Shown piece after piece: positions 55,744-64,000 of a stretch of DNA of 64,000 bases. The notes under the pieces are model-generated. The model saw nothing but the letters and a program-made list of their open reading frames with translations. It was not told the origin of the DNA and searched no databases. The first letter of the stretch is position 1, and each line of letters starts with the position of its first letter. Source of the DNA: Aselliscus stoliczkanus (Eukaryota > Chordata > Mammalia > Chiroptera > Hipposideridae); NCBI GenBank assembly GCA_033961575.1, contig CM066732.1:52667001-52731000 (forward strand), read 5' to 3'. The translations under genes were made by a program, and so were the position numbers.

Positions 55744-56049
55744 GTCAGCGGCGCGCGGGCCCTTCCCGGAGCCGGCCCTTCCCCTCCCCGCGCCCCGGCG
55801 GCCCTTCCTTGTGCAGCCCCCCCGCGTTGTGCGCCGCGCCGGCCGGGGACGCCCCGGCTCCCTGGGTCGGGGGCTTCGGGGTCCGCCCGCCCGGCTCGCT
55901 GATCTCGGGCCTGCTTCGCCCTGACGCCCGGACAGGTCGCATTTGCGGGTTCGGGGGCCCGGCGGGGCGGCGGCCCGGCCCCGGCTGCCGGACGGTCCCC
56001 GTGCGCCCAGGAGCGGCCGTCCAGGGAGAGTTGTCGCCGCCCGCAGCCC

Positions 56050-56235
56050 CGCCGCTGTGTGACCTTGGGCCGGACGCTCAGCCTCGCTCGGCTCCGTCTT
56101 CCCGGTCGGCGGGATGGGTGTAACTTGGGCGCAGTGACGGCACCGACGGCGCAGGCTGCTTAGCCGAGCTGATGGCATAATAGGTGAAGGGCTCAGAGCT
56201 GTGGCAGGCCCGGGGTAAACACCCCCAATAAGTGT
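56050..56235 (+). repeat. MIR SINE at the downstream edge of the CpG island
   Basis: 'gctgtgtgaccttgggccgg', 'cgctcagcctcgctcggctcc' and later 'gtggcaggcccggggtaaacacccccaataagtg' fit the MIR order with CpG-enriched divergence. It sits across the boundary where the island fades into the intron. Confidence 0.65.
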
Positions 56236-57769
56236 GTGCTGCCACGTCTCTTGTTAGTTACCAAGGGGGTTATCGTGGCGTGATGCAGACCTTGCAAGTG
56301 CCTAGGCCAGAATTAGTGAAAGCCCATTATATAAATCGTGAGTGCTTGGGTTTTTCTTGCAGTGCATTTCGTTGTTAACAATGAGAATTAAGGTTGAGAT
56401 GATAAATTGACAGCCGTTTTGAGATGGTGGCATTTGGAAGTTTCTCTAGGAAGGGGTTTATTTGGATAGGCTTGTGTGGTCTGAAAATGCAAAAAATCAA
56501 ATTGACCAACATGAGGTTTCCTTTGAGCACGTTTCCACTTCTGGATCGGTTTACTCCCAAGGACTTGCGTTAAGGGACTTGGAAAAGCGGAACAGTGAGT
56601 CCCTGAGTGTTGGGTGTCTGCAGCGTCCTCATCTCTTCAGACATTACTGAAGAGCAAAGTGCAGTGCGATGAACAGAAGGGTCAGGTAACTTTATCACGG
56701 AGATATTGGTTCAAATCGTAGAGGAGAGGAGTAGGGTTAGCTGTTAGAGAACTTAGCGATATGTAGAATTTGAGACTTAAAGTGGAGTATACAAATTGTG
56801 TAATTTTTCATTCAAAAAAATATAGATTTCTGTGATCTGGAATGGTTAGTGGCAACCCTAAAGTTTGTTTTGCCAAATGTTTTCTTTGGATACCTTATAG
56901 AGTTGGTTAAGGTACATTATAGAATTGGTTTAACCTGCTCCTGTTGGCACCTTTCCAGTATAATTTAGCAACATTTAATAATTTTAAATTGAATTAGGTA
57001 TGGAACTTTTCAGGATAGGTATTCCACAGACTGCAAGTTCAGAAACATTTATTTCAATTTAGCTTAATATCTATTCCGCTAAGCTTTGTGAAGTTCTTTT
57101 AAACTGCTATAGAGCAATACTCTCTAATATCTGTAATTAAGAATATTATAGTCAGGCTAAAGTTAATTGGAGTTACAAAGGAAATACCTACCTATGGCAA
57201 CAATGACATAATTTGAAGAATAGGACTTTATTTTGAGTGTTTTGAGAACAGGTCTTACAGAATGAGGGAAATAATGAGGTTTAGTAAGTTTGCAAAGTGA
57301 CCGTTTATATTTTAAAGCAGTTGATTTACTCAGTTTCTAAAGGTTGGAGGTTTTATTCTTAGATCTGCTACAGACTTTTGATTATAATCATGGATTTTAT
57401 GTACACCCCTTGTAAAGTATTTAAATTTTGGATATTTTTGGTATAGATTTCACTACAAACATACTTAATATATGAAAACCACAGACCCCCCCCCCCCCCA
57501 AAAGAAACCTGGGAATAAATTTTTCGTCTTAATAATCAGTTTCCTTAATGGGTTCTTTTATATATATAGTGATTTTTCTAGTGCACTTTATCTTGGTTTT
57601 CTTTGGATATATTTACTAGGGCATCTGCTGCATAAGGGCAGCCATGGTGGTTCTTATTCCTATATCATCAGTGCCTAATACTGAGTACATATTTGTTTTC
57701 TACTATCTGTGTGCTAACGACACTCTTTGCTTGCTGAACTCTACACTCATGTATTCTCTTGCTTGCAGG
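56236..57769. other. intron-1 sequence, unassigned
   Basis: AT-rich sequence following the island. A C-run lies at 57486-57500 (about 14 C). No exon or assignable repeat. Confidence 0.45.
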
Positions 57770-58045
57770 TCATTTTTTTAATGACTTTATTTTTTAGAGC
57801 AATTTTAGGTTCACAGCAAAATTGAACAGAAGGTATGGAGGTTTCCCATATACTCTCTGTCCCCACTCATACCTAGCCTCCCCCATTATCAGCATCCTCC
57901 CCCCAGAGGAGTGACACACCTTTGTTATAATTGATGTACCTACAGTGACACATCATTATCACCCAAAGTCCATGGTTTACATTATGGTTCCTTCTTGGTG
58001 CTGTATATTATGAGTTTTGACAGATGTATGATGATGATGTATCCA
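57770..58045 (-). mobile_element. L1M 3' UTR, antisense
   Basis: 'ttttagagcaattttaggttcacagcaaaattgaacagaagg', 'tttcccatatactctctgtccccac', 'cccattatcagcatcctcc' and 'gttataattgatgtacctacagtgacacatcattatcacccaaagtcc' (in pieces) are classic antisense L1 landmarks. Confidence 0.78.
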
Positions 58046-58419
58046 GGGACTTCAAATTTACGTGTCCAAAACTAAAACCTTTATTGCTTTTAACTATCCA
58101 AGGCTCTCACCCTCTATATCCAGTTAGTCATCAGGCCCTGATTTTTCTACTGTGGTTTTCACAAATCGACATTGCTTCTCATTCATTTCACCTTTACATT
58201 CAGTCCTCTTCCGCCTTCTAAGTGGTCTGCTGTTTAAGGAGCTTTCTAGTGTGAGTGACTTACAAGGCTGCCAGTGTAGAGTTCCAAGTTCCTCGATAGG
58301 ATAGGAAGTCCACACACAGCCCCTCTTCAGCTTCCCTGCCGTTGTCAGCTGTGTTTGCTGGTGCCTGTAGGCACCATATGTTCTCTTCCTAAGCTCTGTG
58401 ATCTCCGCCTAGACAGCAC

Positions 58420-58680
58420 TTAGCTGAGATGCTCTTTCTGGACTCCCACCTTGAATCGGGTGCATCATTGTTCCCTAGCACTCTTTGCTTGGCCCCTGTA
58501 ATGTGTATCCCCTCGACCGTAATTTGTACCATGTTGTCCCCCACCTGTCTCCCCCACAAACAGACCGCAATCTCTATGGGGACTTTGTTTTTATCACCCT
58601 GTTTGTCTAGAGTTTAGCATTTTTCTGACATGTAGTTGGTGCTCAGTAAAATATTTGTTGACTGCCTGCATAATATCTTC
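58420..58680 (+). mobile_element. LINE2 3' end
   Basis: 'ctagcactctttgcttggcccctgtaatg', 'atctctatggggactttgtttttatcaccc' and 'catgtagttggtgctcagtaaaatatttgttgactg' are L2 end landmarks. Confidence 0.65.
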
Positions 58681-58819
58681 ACACTGTCCTCAATATGATT
58701 TTCTGGCCATATTCTCCAGCATTTCTCTGTATGCTACCTGGTCAAACTGGATTCCGTTTGTTTCTTGAACTGGCTGTATTTGCTCATGAGTGTACCTATT
58801 CTCTCAGATGTCTCTCTGT

Positions 58820-59010
58820 GCTACTTTGGGCAGGTTATTTAACTTCTCCAAGCCTTAGTTTCTATTAGCCTGGGCGCAATTATTAAATATACCCCCCCTG
58901 CCCCAACCCCGTCCCCCAATGTCCTAATGCAAGAGTGGCAGTATAGTTACGTGCTTAGGAGCTAAACCGGATGTGTCTCCTGGCTCTGTCACTTACTAGC
59001 TGTTTGTGAC
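58820..59010 (+). repeat. MIR fragments, sense
   Basis: 'gctactttgggcaggttatttaacttctccaagccttagtttc' and, after a break, 'gtctcctggctctgtcacttactagctgtttgtgactt' are two MIR core pieces. Confidence 0.6.
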
Positions 59011-59154
59011 TTGAAGCTCCATGCGAGCAGGGATGCTGTCTACTTTTGCATCTAAAAACACATTGCCTAATGCAAAGAAAGTGCTTAAGTTATGAAAAAA
59101 ACTATTTAAGTTACTTAATTTCCCTAAATATCACCAACTTATATTTTAATGAGG

Positions 59155-59745
59155 GAAATAAACAGAATTACAAATTGTGATATGTGCTCTAAGGGAGTCA
59201 AGTGCTGAAGTAGAGAATACTGGGAGTCGGAGGGAGACCTGCTCTCAGAAGTGGCGACACTGCTGGCCGCAAGGATAAGGAGCTAGCCAGCCCTTGGAAG
59301 GAAGGAAGGAAGGGATGGAGGCCGTCTCAGATTGGACACTGAGGCGGGATGCACAGGGACCGTTGTCGGAGCTCAGAGAAGGGAGTTTGTTGCTGGAGTG
59401 AATGGATAGGGGAGGAGATAGGCAGAGCTCAGAGTCAAAGTAAGGAACGTGAATTTTATTTTCAGGGTACTGAGAAGCCATTAAAGAAGTAACGTAACTC
59501 GCATTTAACTTTTAAGATTGCTTTAGCTGTTGTTTGGAGAATTGATTGGTTAGGAGGCTGTTCCTTTGATCGGGCAGTAGCAGACTATGACCTGGATTAA
59601 GGTGGTGGCCGTGAAAAGGAAGAGAAGTGGATGGATTTGAGGTATATTGGAGGCAGAATTAAAGGACTTGTTGATGGATTAGATATGAGAGGTGAGGAAA
59701 GGAGGGATGAAGTGGTTTCTGGCTGGAGCAACTGTGGACCGTGTT
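59155..59745 (-). mobile_element. LINE2 3' part, antisense
   Basis: 'gtgaattttattttcagggtactgagaagccattaaagaagtaacgtaactcgc', 'attgctttagctgttgtttgg', 'ttggttaggaggctg' and 'gacttgttgatggattagatatgagagg' mirror the antisense L2 order, and resemble the L2 at 63.3-64.0 kb. Confidence 0.7.
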
Positions 59746-60304
59746 GCTATTGGCCAAGATGTGAAAGACTAGACAGGAATGGGCAGAGGGACAGCAGCAC
59801 AGTTCAGGATTCAGAGTGCCGCTGTGTTGGTTTTGAGGTCTCTGAGAGACCTCCAGAATGACCCCGTAAGGGCGAAGGGGAATCGAGGATGTGGTGTGAA
59901 GCCAGATGGGAGACGGTAGAGCATGTTTGGCTGTTAGAGGGGATGGACTGGAAAAACAAGAGGGAGAATGGATGCAAGAGAGAAGGGATAATAGGGACGT
60001 GAAGTCTTGAGAAGGGGAGAGGACAGGCCCAAGTGCAGGTCACTTCTTCCACTCTACTGGGCTGGAAGGAGGAGCTAAGTCAACATTTGATGGCTTCTGT
60101 TGTGTTTTCTAAAGGACACCTGGGCAAAGCCTTCAGTCGAGAGGATTTATAGTTAGTGAAAAGTATCAGGCAGTAACCTGAGGTAGTAGGGGACACACTG
60201 AGAAACAGCAGAGGGAAGAGGAGATGCTGTGAAGTGCTAGCCTGTGGTGACACTTGATCCTTGTTCACAAGAGACTCTAGAATACCTAGAACAGTAGTGT
60301 TACT

Positions 60305-60625
60305 TTTTTTCCTAAATGTAATTTTTCGTGGAAGTGTAGCATAAATACATACAGACAAATGCTCACTTTATAAGTGTACAGCTGATGAATTTTCACAGAG
60401 GACACATTATTGAGGCCAGCTCCAAGATCAAGAAACAGAACCTTATCAGAACAAGCAGCCCCCTTCTTCTTTCAACATAGAATCACCTGTCACCTACCTC
60501 CTAAGGAAACCACCTCTTGACTTTTAACACCACAGACTGATTTTTGCCTGTTTTTGAACTTTGTATGAATGGAACAACACAGTATGTCTCTTTCACTTCT
60601 CCCTGGCAAAGTTAGCAGCTGAATA
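60305..60625 (-). mobile_element. L1M 3' UTR, antisense
   Basis: 'gtagcataaatacatacagacaaatgctcac', 'gtgtacagctgatgaattttcacagagg', 'aagatcaagaaacagaaccttatcag' and 'ttgtatgaatggaacaacacagtatg' follow the antisense order. Confidence 0.75.
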
Positions 60626-60696
60626 ACCATGTGTCTCATTACTTTTACTTTGTTTTTTCTTTATCTTTTTTGTTTTTTCTTTTTTTTAATCCGCAG

Positions 60697-60803
60697 GAAT
60701 TCTAGACTGAATGATATAGACATGATAGTCCATTTTGGGTCAGTTTATTCTCTAGGCTTCAGCCACAGTGACCAGAAGGATACTGGCAAAGACCTTTCAT
60801 TAG
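60697..60803 (+). other. possible cryptic exon with strong acceptor
   Basis: A T-rich tract of about 45 nt (60645-60688) leads to 'aatccgcag|g' at 60696/60697, a strong 3' splice site. A weak donor (tag|gtttgag) follows at 60803/60804. The frame RNSRLNDIDMIVHFGS... stays open across it but is not a protein I recognise. It may be a cassette or pseudo-exon of the gene starting at the island. Confidence 0.25.
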
Positions 60804-62437
60804 GTTTGAGGTTGCCCAGTCATGCTGAACTTACTTGTGGTTTTTGTTTGCTTTGTTTTGAGCAGCAGAGAAGGGGTTTGGGGCGGGGGCGGGGCATAAG
60901 GAGTGAACTAGGAGGAGGAGGCAGGAGGAGAAACCTTTGGAGAACTACTCATCTATTTATAAAGCAGATATATTGCAAGCGAGCAATATTTTCTTAAAAA
61001 TTAGAAGAATTTATAGAGGAAGTATTGTATAGGAAGTATACTATACTGTTAGTTATTGTCGTGTTGAAAAACTTAGCTAGTGATGGTGGAATTAAGTCTC
61101 TGCAAAAAAACTACACCTGGAGAGGTTACTTCAATAATTGGTTTAACAAATTGTTAAAAATGTCTTCTTCTTTTACCCCTCCCCCCCTTTCTGTTTTACC
61201 TTTTTGTTCCTTTGAATTTGGTTAAAGTTCAGGCTTTTTTGGGGGTGTCTGGGGGATGGGTCAAGGACTCTGCTTTATTAGCTTTGTTAGGGACAACTTT
61301 GGATATCTTGTCAATACAGATATTTGTGAGGTAATTTTCTACAGATTATTCTTTTGATTTGTTTGGAGAGGTATTTGTTCTGCCTTATAATTAACTTTTA
61401 AAGTGCTAAATTTAAGATTTTTTAGTAAATATAAACTAGATGTGCATATATGTATATGAAATATGTGAGGGTTTTTTTTTTTTTAATGTGAATAAGCTGT
61501 TTTAAAAATATTTTTCCCTATAAGTATCCATCTATTTCAGGCATTAAAAAAAATAATCAGAGCAGTAGACAATCAGCTCTTGATTTATGAGTATTTCAAT
61601 TTGTGTATGAAGTCAGCAGCAGCTCATTAGCAGGGGAGTGTGGGGACATAAACTATGCATTAGTATTTTAAAATTTAATTATTTGTTACCAAAATAATAT
61701 ATGTGTTATGGAATATTTGAAAAATACATACAGAAACACAGCCCTCACCTCCCCCAACGTCATTCATAATCTCATAATTGGAAAGTAACCATGACAGACG
61801 TTAGGGCGTAGTTGCTCATCTCTGTGTGTGTTTGTGTCACATTTTTTGAATCAACCATAGATATTTTAAAGTTAATTTATTTGATCTTACTTAAATGCTT
61901 GTAGATATTTTCCCATTAAATGATTACCACTTGCCAGTAACTAGGCATGTTTGAACTGGGTGATTCCAAATGATGAAGGTTGTGCTTATGATAGGCCATG
62001 TATCTTTTAAGTTCTTGATATTTTGTGGGACCATCACTCACCTTGTGGTTTTTGATTCTGAACTTGACCTCCCTCTCCCCTTCTCTCATCTCTCACCTTA
62101 AGTCTTTAAATGAAATTCTACAATCTGGATGCCTTTCCATTTTCTTTTCTGTCCCTTCACATGGGACATACATGCACACGTACATAAATGTGGACTGCTG
62201 TATGAGTTACTTCTTTCCTGCATGATTGAATTTGTATAATTTTCCTTGTAGTTAATACTTGTCTTCTTCCTGTTTTGTTTTGTTTTCTCTGTGCTAACTG
62301 CTAATGCTCCCCTACACTCCTTGTCACTTGTTGAGATGTTCAAGTTGCTAGAATGCCTCAGCACCTCCTTCCTCTGGTGTAAAGCTGCCATTAGCTTCAG
62401 CGCTTTCTTCTCTTGCTTCTGGGCTGAGTGCTCTGTT
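60804..62437. other. intron-1 sequence, unassigned
   Basis: AT-rich with several T-runs. 60880-60950 has a GC-box-like ggggcggggg and purine-rich sequence. No supported exon. Confidence 0.45.
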
Positions 62438-62605
62438 CACTGTAGCCCGTGTTGTCCTTGTCACTGTAGCCCGTGTTGTCCTTGTCACTGTAGCCCGTGT
62501 TGTCCTTGTCACTGTAGCCCGTGTTGTCCTTGTCACTGTAGCCCGTGTTGTCCTTGTCACTGTAGCCCGTGTTGTCCTTGTCACTGTAGCCCGTGTTGTC
62601 CTTGT
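62438..62605. repeat. 24-bp x 7 perfect minisatellite
   Basis: Seven tandem copies of a 24-bp unit beginning cactgtagcccg, with starts at 62438, 62462, 62486, 62510, 62534, 62558 and 62582. All copies appear identical except where the last runs into flanking sequence. The 24-bp length keeps frame, so one strand reads as an 8-residue Cys/Pro repeat (CSPCCPCH) and the other as TRTTRATV. Perfect identity means recent expansion or homogenisation. Confidence 0.96.
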
Positions 62606-62859
62606 TCTGGGTCCATTCCTGTGTATTTAAGAGCTTGCCCTCTAGGAACTTCCCAAGAAAATACCCAGGGGAAGAAATGCTTGGAAGCCCTGCATCATTA
62701 TTCTGCTCTCAGCGCTTTTAGGATAATTTGTTTGGGCATAAAATTCTAGAATGATCCTCATTTTCTTTGAGGATTTTAAAAGGCATTGCTCTATTGGTCT
62801 AGCTTTTGATTTTTCTCAAAAGTCCAAAGTTCTTTTGCTTTTTGATTTATTTATTAATT

Positions 62860-63002
62860 CATCCCACAAATATTTATTGAGCCTGTACTATGTGGCAGGC
62901 ACTGTTTTAAGTGTTTGGGATACATCATTGAACCAGGCAAAAATTTTTAGCTTCCAAGTTGGGGACTACACCAACAAACATAAAAAGTAAATTGTATAGC
63001 CT
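62860..63002 (-). mobile_element. LINE2 3' end, antisense, left of hAT
   Basis: 'attcatcccacaaatatttattgagcctgtactatgtggcaggcactgttttaagtgtttgggatacatc' (in pieces) is the antisense L2 terminus. The element continues after the hAT insertion at 63003-63314. Confidence 0.82.
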
Positions 63003-63322
63003 AGGGGTCAGCAAACTGCGGCTTGCGAGCCACATGCGGCTCTTGGGGTACGTTCCATCTCAAAAGTTTGCCGACCCCTGGAAGAGCCAATCCTGTCCCT
63101 CGAAGTTTTGCGAGACCTATAAAACAAATGAAATCACCATTATGTGAATAATATCCTTTAAAAATTTTATAAATGAAGCTATGATAGCTTTATTTTCATT
63201 TTCAATTTTACTTCAGAGCCACGTATACATACCTCAAGAGCCGCATGTGGCTCACGAGCCGCAGTTTGCCGACCCCTGGCGGCTCTTCTGTCTGAAAAGC
63301 TTGCTGACTCCTGGTCTAGCCT
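62995..63322. mobile_element. 312-bp non-autonomous hAT element with 8-bp TSD
   Basis: The body is 63003-63314, flanked by tatagcct (62995-63002) and tctagcct (63315-63322), an 8-bp hAT-size duplication with one mismatch. The left end is aggggtcagcaaactgcgg; the right end reversed is ccaggagtcagcaagct. Two further copies of the 3' end motif agtttgccgacccctgg lie inside (63065-63081 and 63263-63279), and subterminal cggct-gagcc palindromes lie next to them. It encodes no protein and needed a transposase in trans. The end sequence resembles hAT MITEs known from bats, from memory. Confidence 0.82.
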
Positions 63323-63970
63323 GTTAGCAAGTACTACATTCTGTGGAAAAACAGTAGAAATGGGGGAGTGGAAGAAGGGGTGGAATGGGCAAGGATTAGG
63401 GGCACATAGTGGAGGGGTCAGTGGGCAGAGCCCTGGTCAGCTAGAGGGGACAGGGCAGACTTCACTGAGAAGGTGACATACAGCGAAGAGAGAAGGATGT
63501 GAGAGAATTAGCAATGTGGCTGTCCAGCAGAAAAGTATTTGAAGGCTGAGGCCCAAAGGAGCAACCTGTCAGATGGAACAAGGAGGCCAGTGTAGTGAGT
63601 GGGGGGCGAAATGGGAGACGAGGTCAGAGAGTAATGGGAACACATCACCACAGTGTACAGGGCTGTAGAGGCTGTTTTAGGGTTTAGCTATTACCCAGAT
63701 ACGGGTTGCCGGTGGGGAGGGTATTGGGCAGAGGAGTGATGTGATCTGATTTAAATTTTAACTGGAGTTTTTGGATTGCTCTGCTGAGAGCATACTGTGG
63801 GATGGTGTTGGGGGAGACAGGATGGAAGCGGGGAGACTGGTTAGAAGGATAGTGCAGTAATCCAGGTGAGGGACCATGGTGGCCTGTGCTCTCGGGCAGT
63901 GGTAGAGGTGAGGTGGTCACGAGGTGGATTCTGGATATATTTTGAAAGGAGGTACAGTAAAATTTCCTGG
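63316..63970 (-). mobile_element. LINE2, antisense, right of hAT
   Basis: 'ggcagacttcactgagaaggtgacat', 'gaggcccaaaggagcaacctg', 'gaggccagtgtagtgagtgg', 'ggcagaggagtgatgtgatctgatttaaattttaactgg', 'ggaagcggggagactggttagaagg', 'gtgcagtaatccaggtgagggaccatggtggcctg' and 'ggattctggatatattttgaaagg' follow antisense L2 for about 650 bp. This is the longest L2 stretch in the window. Confidence 0.82.
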
Positions 63971-64000
63971 TCATTTCAGATATGTGGCGTGAAAAGGAGA

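Larger units (their letters stand above)
54880..56110 (+). promoter_or_regulatory. CpG-island promoter, about 1.2 kb
   Basis: CpG density and GC content rise sharply at about 54.88 kb and fall after 56.1 kb. No TATA box sits before the likely first exon. Motifs visible by eye: an NRF1-type palindrome tgcgcctgcgca (55131-55142); a GC box ccccgcccccc (55146-55156); ATGGCGG of YY1 type at 55186, 55497 and 55735; and several GGC/GGGC tandem tracts. This is the usual architecture of a broadly expressed gene with dispersed start sites. The direction is taken from the perfect donor at 55446/55447. A divergent transcript to the left is possible but not shown. Confidence 0.88.

Noticed and set aside
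55008..56123. 371-codon plus-strand open frame
   Set aside because: Runs across the CpG island and a splice donor. Composition is Gly/Ala/Pro/Arg as expected from GC-rich DNA, with other frames open on both strands. No domain.
62438..62605. CRISPR-like array
   Set aside because: Units are contiguous with no spacers, in a mammalian intron. It is a minisatellite.
62291..62749. 152-codon frame with CSPCCPCH repeats
   Set aside because: The repeat is the 24-bp minisatellite. No splice context or known Cys-rich protein match; the opposite strand is open too.

Overview
The window is nuclear DNA from a placental mammal. It is dominated by interspersed repeats, with one strong CpG-island promoter near the right end and no complete protein-coding gene. 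Four things point to a mammal: MIR, LINE2, LINE1, MLT1-type LTR and MER5A-type relics; one bulky CpG island; spliceosomal splice signals; and no long conserved open reading frame. Sixteen copies of a lineage-specific tRNA-derived SINE are present, many with perfect target-site duplications (TSDs). There is also a hAT element whose ends resemble families known from bats, and an L1 3' segment at 16.85 kb of a kind I associate with bats. My best guess is a bat outside the vespertilionids. This is inference from repeat content and was not checked against a database.

Layout. 0-16 kb: GC-moderate, gene-free sequence with MIR, L1 and L2 pieces and seven SINEs. 16-26 kb: three old LTRs, two SINEs and a long unassigned stretch. 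26.8-28 kb: an L1 3' end split by a SINE. 28-39 kb: L1, L2, MIR and an old hAT. 39.2-40.1 kb: a GC-box-rich 41-bp minisatellite, then two SINEs in head-to-head inverted orientation with a 17-bp inverted repeat flanking the second. 40-54 kb: microsatellites, MLT1 LTRs, a candidate conserved non-coding block, an RPL29 processed pseudogene, and a tail-to-tail SINE pair. 54.9-56.1 kb: the CpG island, with a GC-rich non-coding first-exon candidate ending in a perfect CAG|GTAAGT donor. 56-64 kb: probably intron 1 of that gene, without any copy of the young SINE. It carries L1/L2 relics, an exact 24-bp x 7 minisatellite, and a 312-bp hAT element with alternative 3' ends inserted into L2.

The window contains no operon-like system. 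The main points of interest are the SINE family, which comes as a short A-tailed form and a long form ending in AATAAA plus a TCTTT terminator, the nested hAT, the two minisatellites, the inverted SINE pairs, and the unidentified gene that starts at the island. Repeat subfamily names are from memory of consensus sequences, and edges are approximate unless a TSD fixes them.
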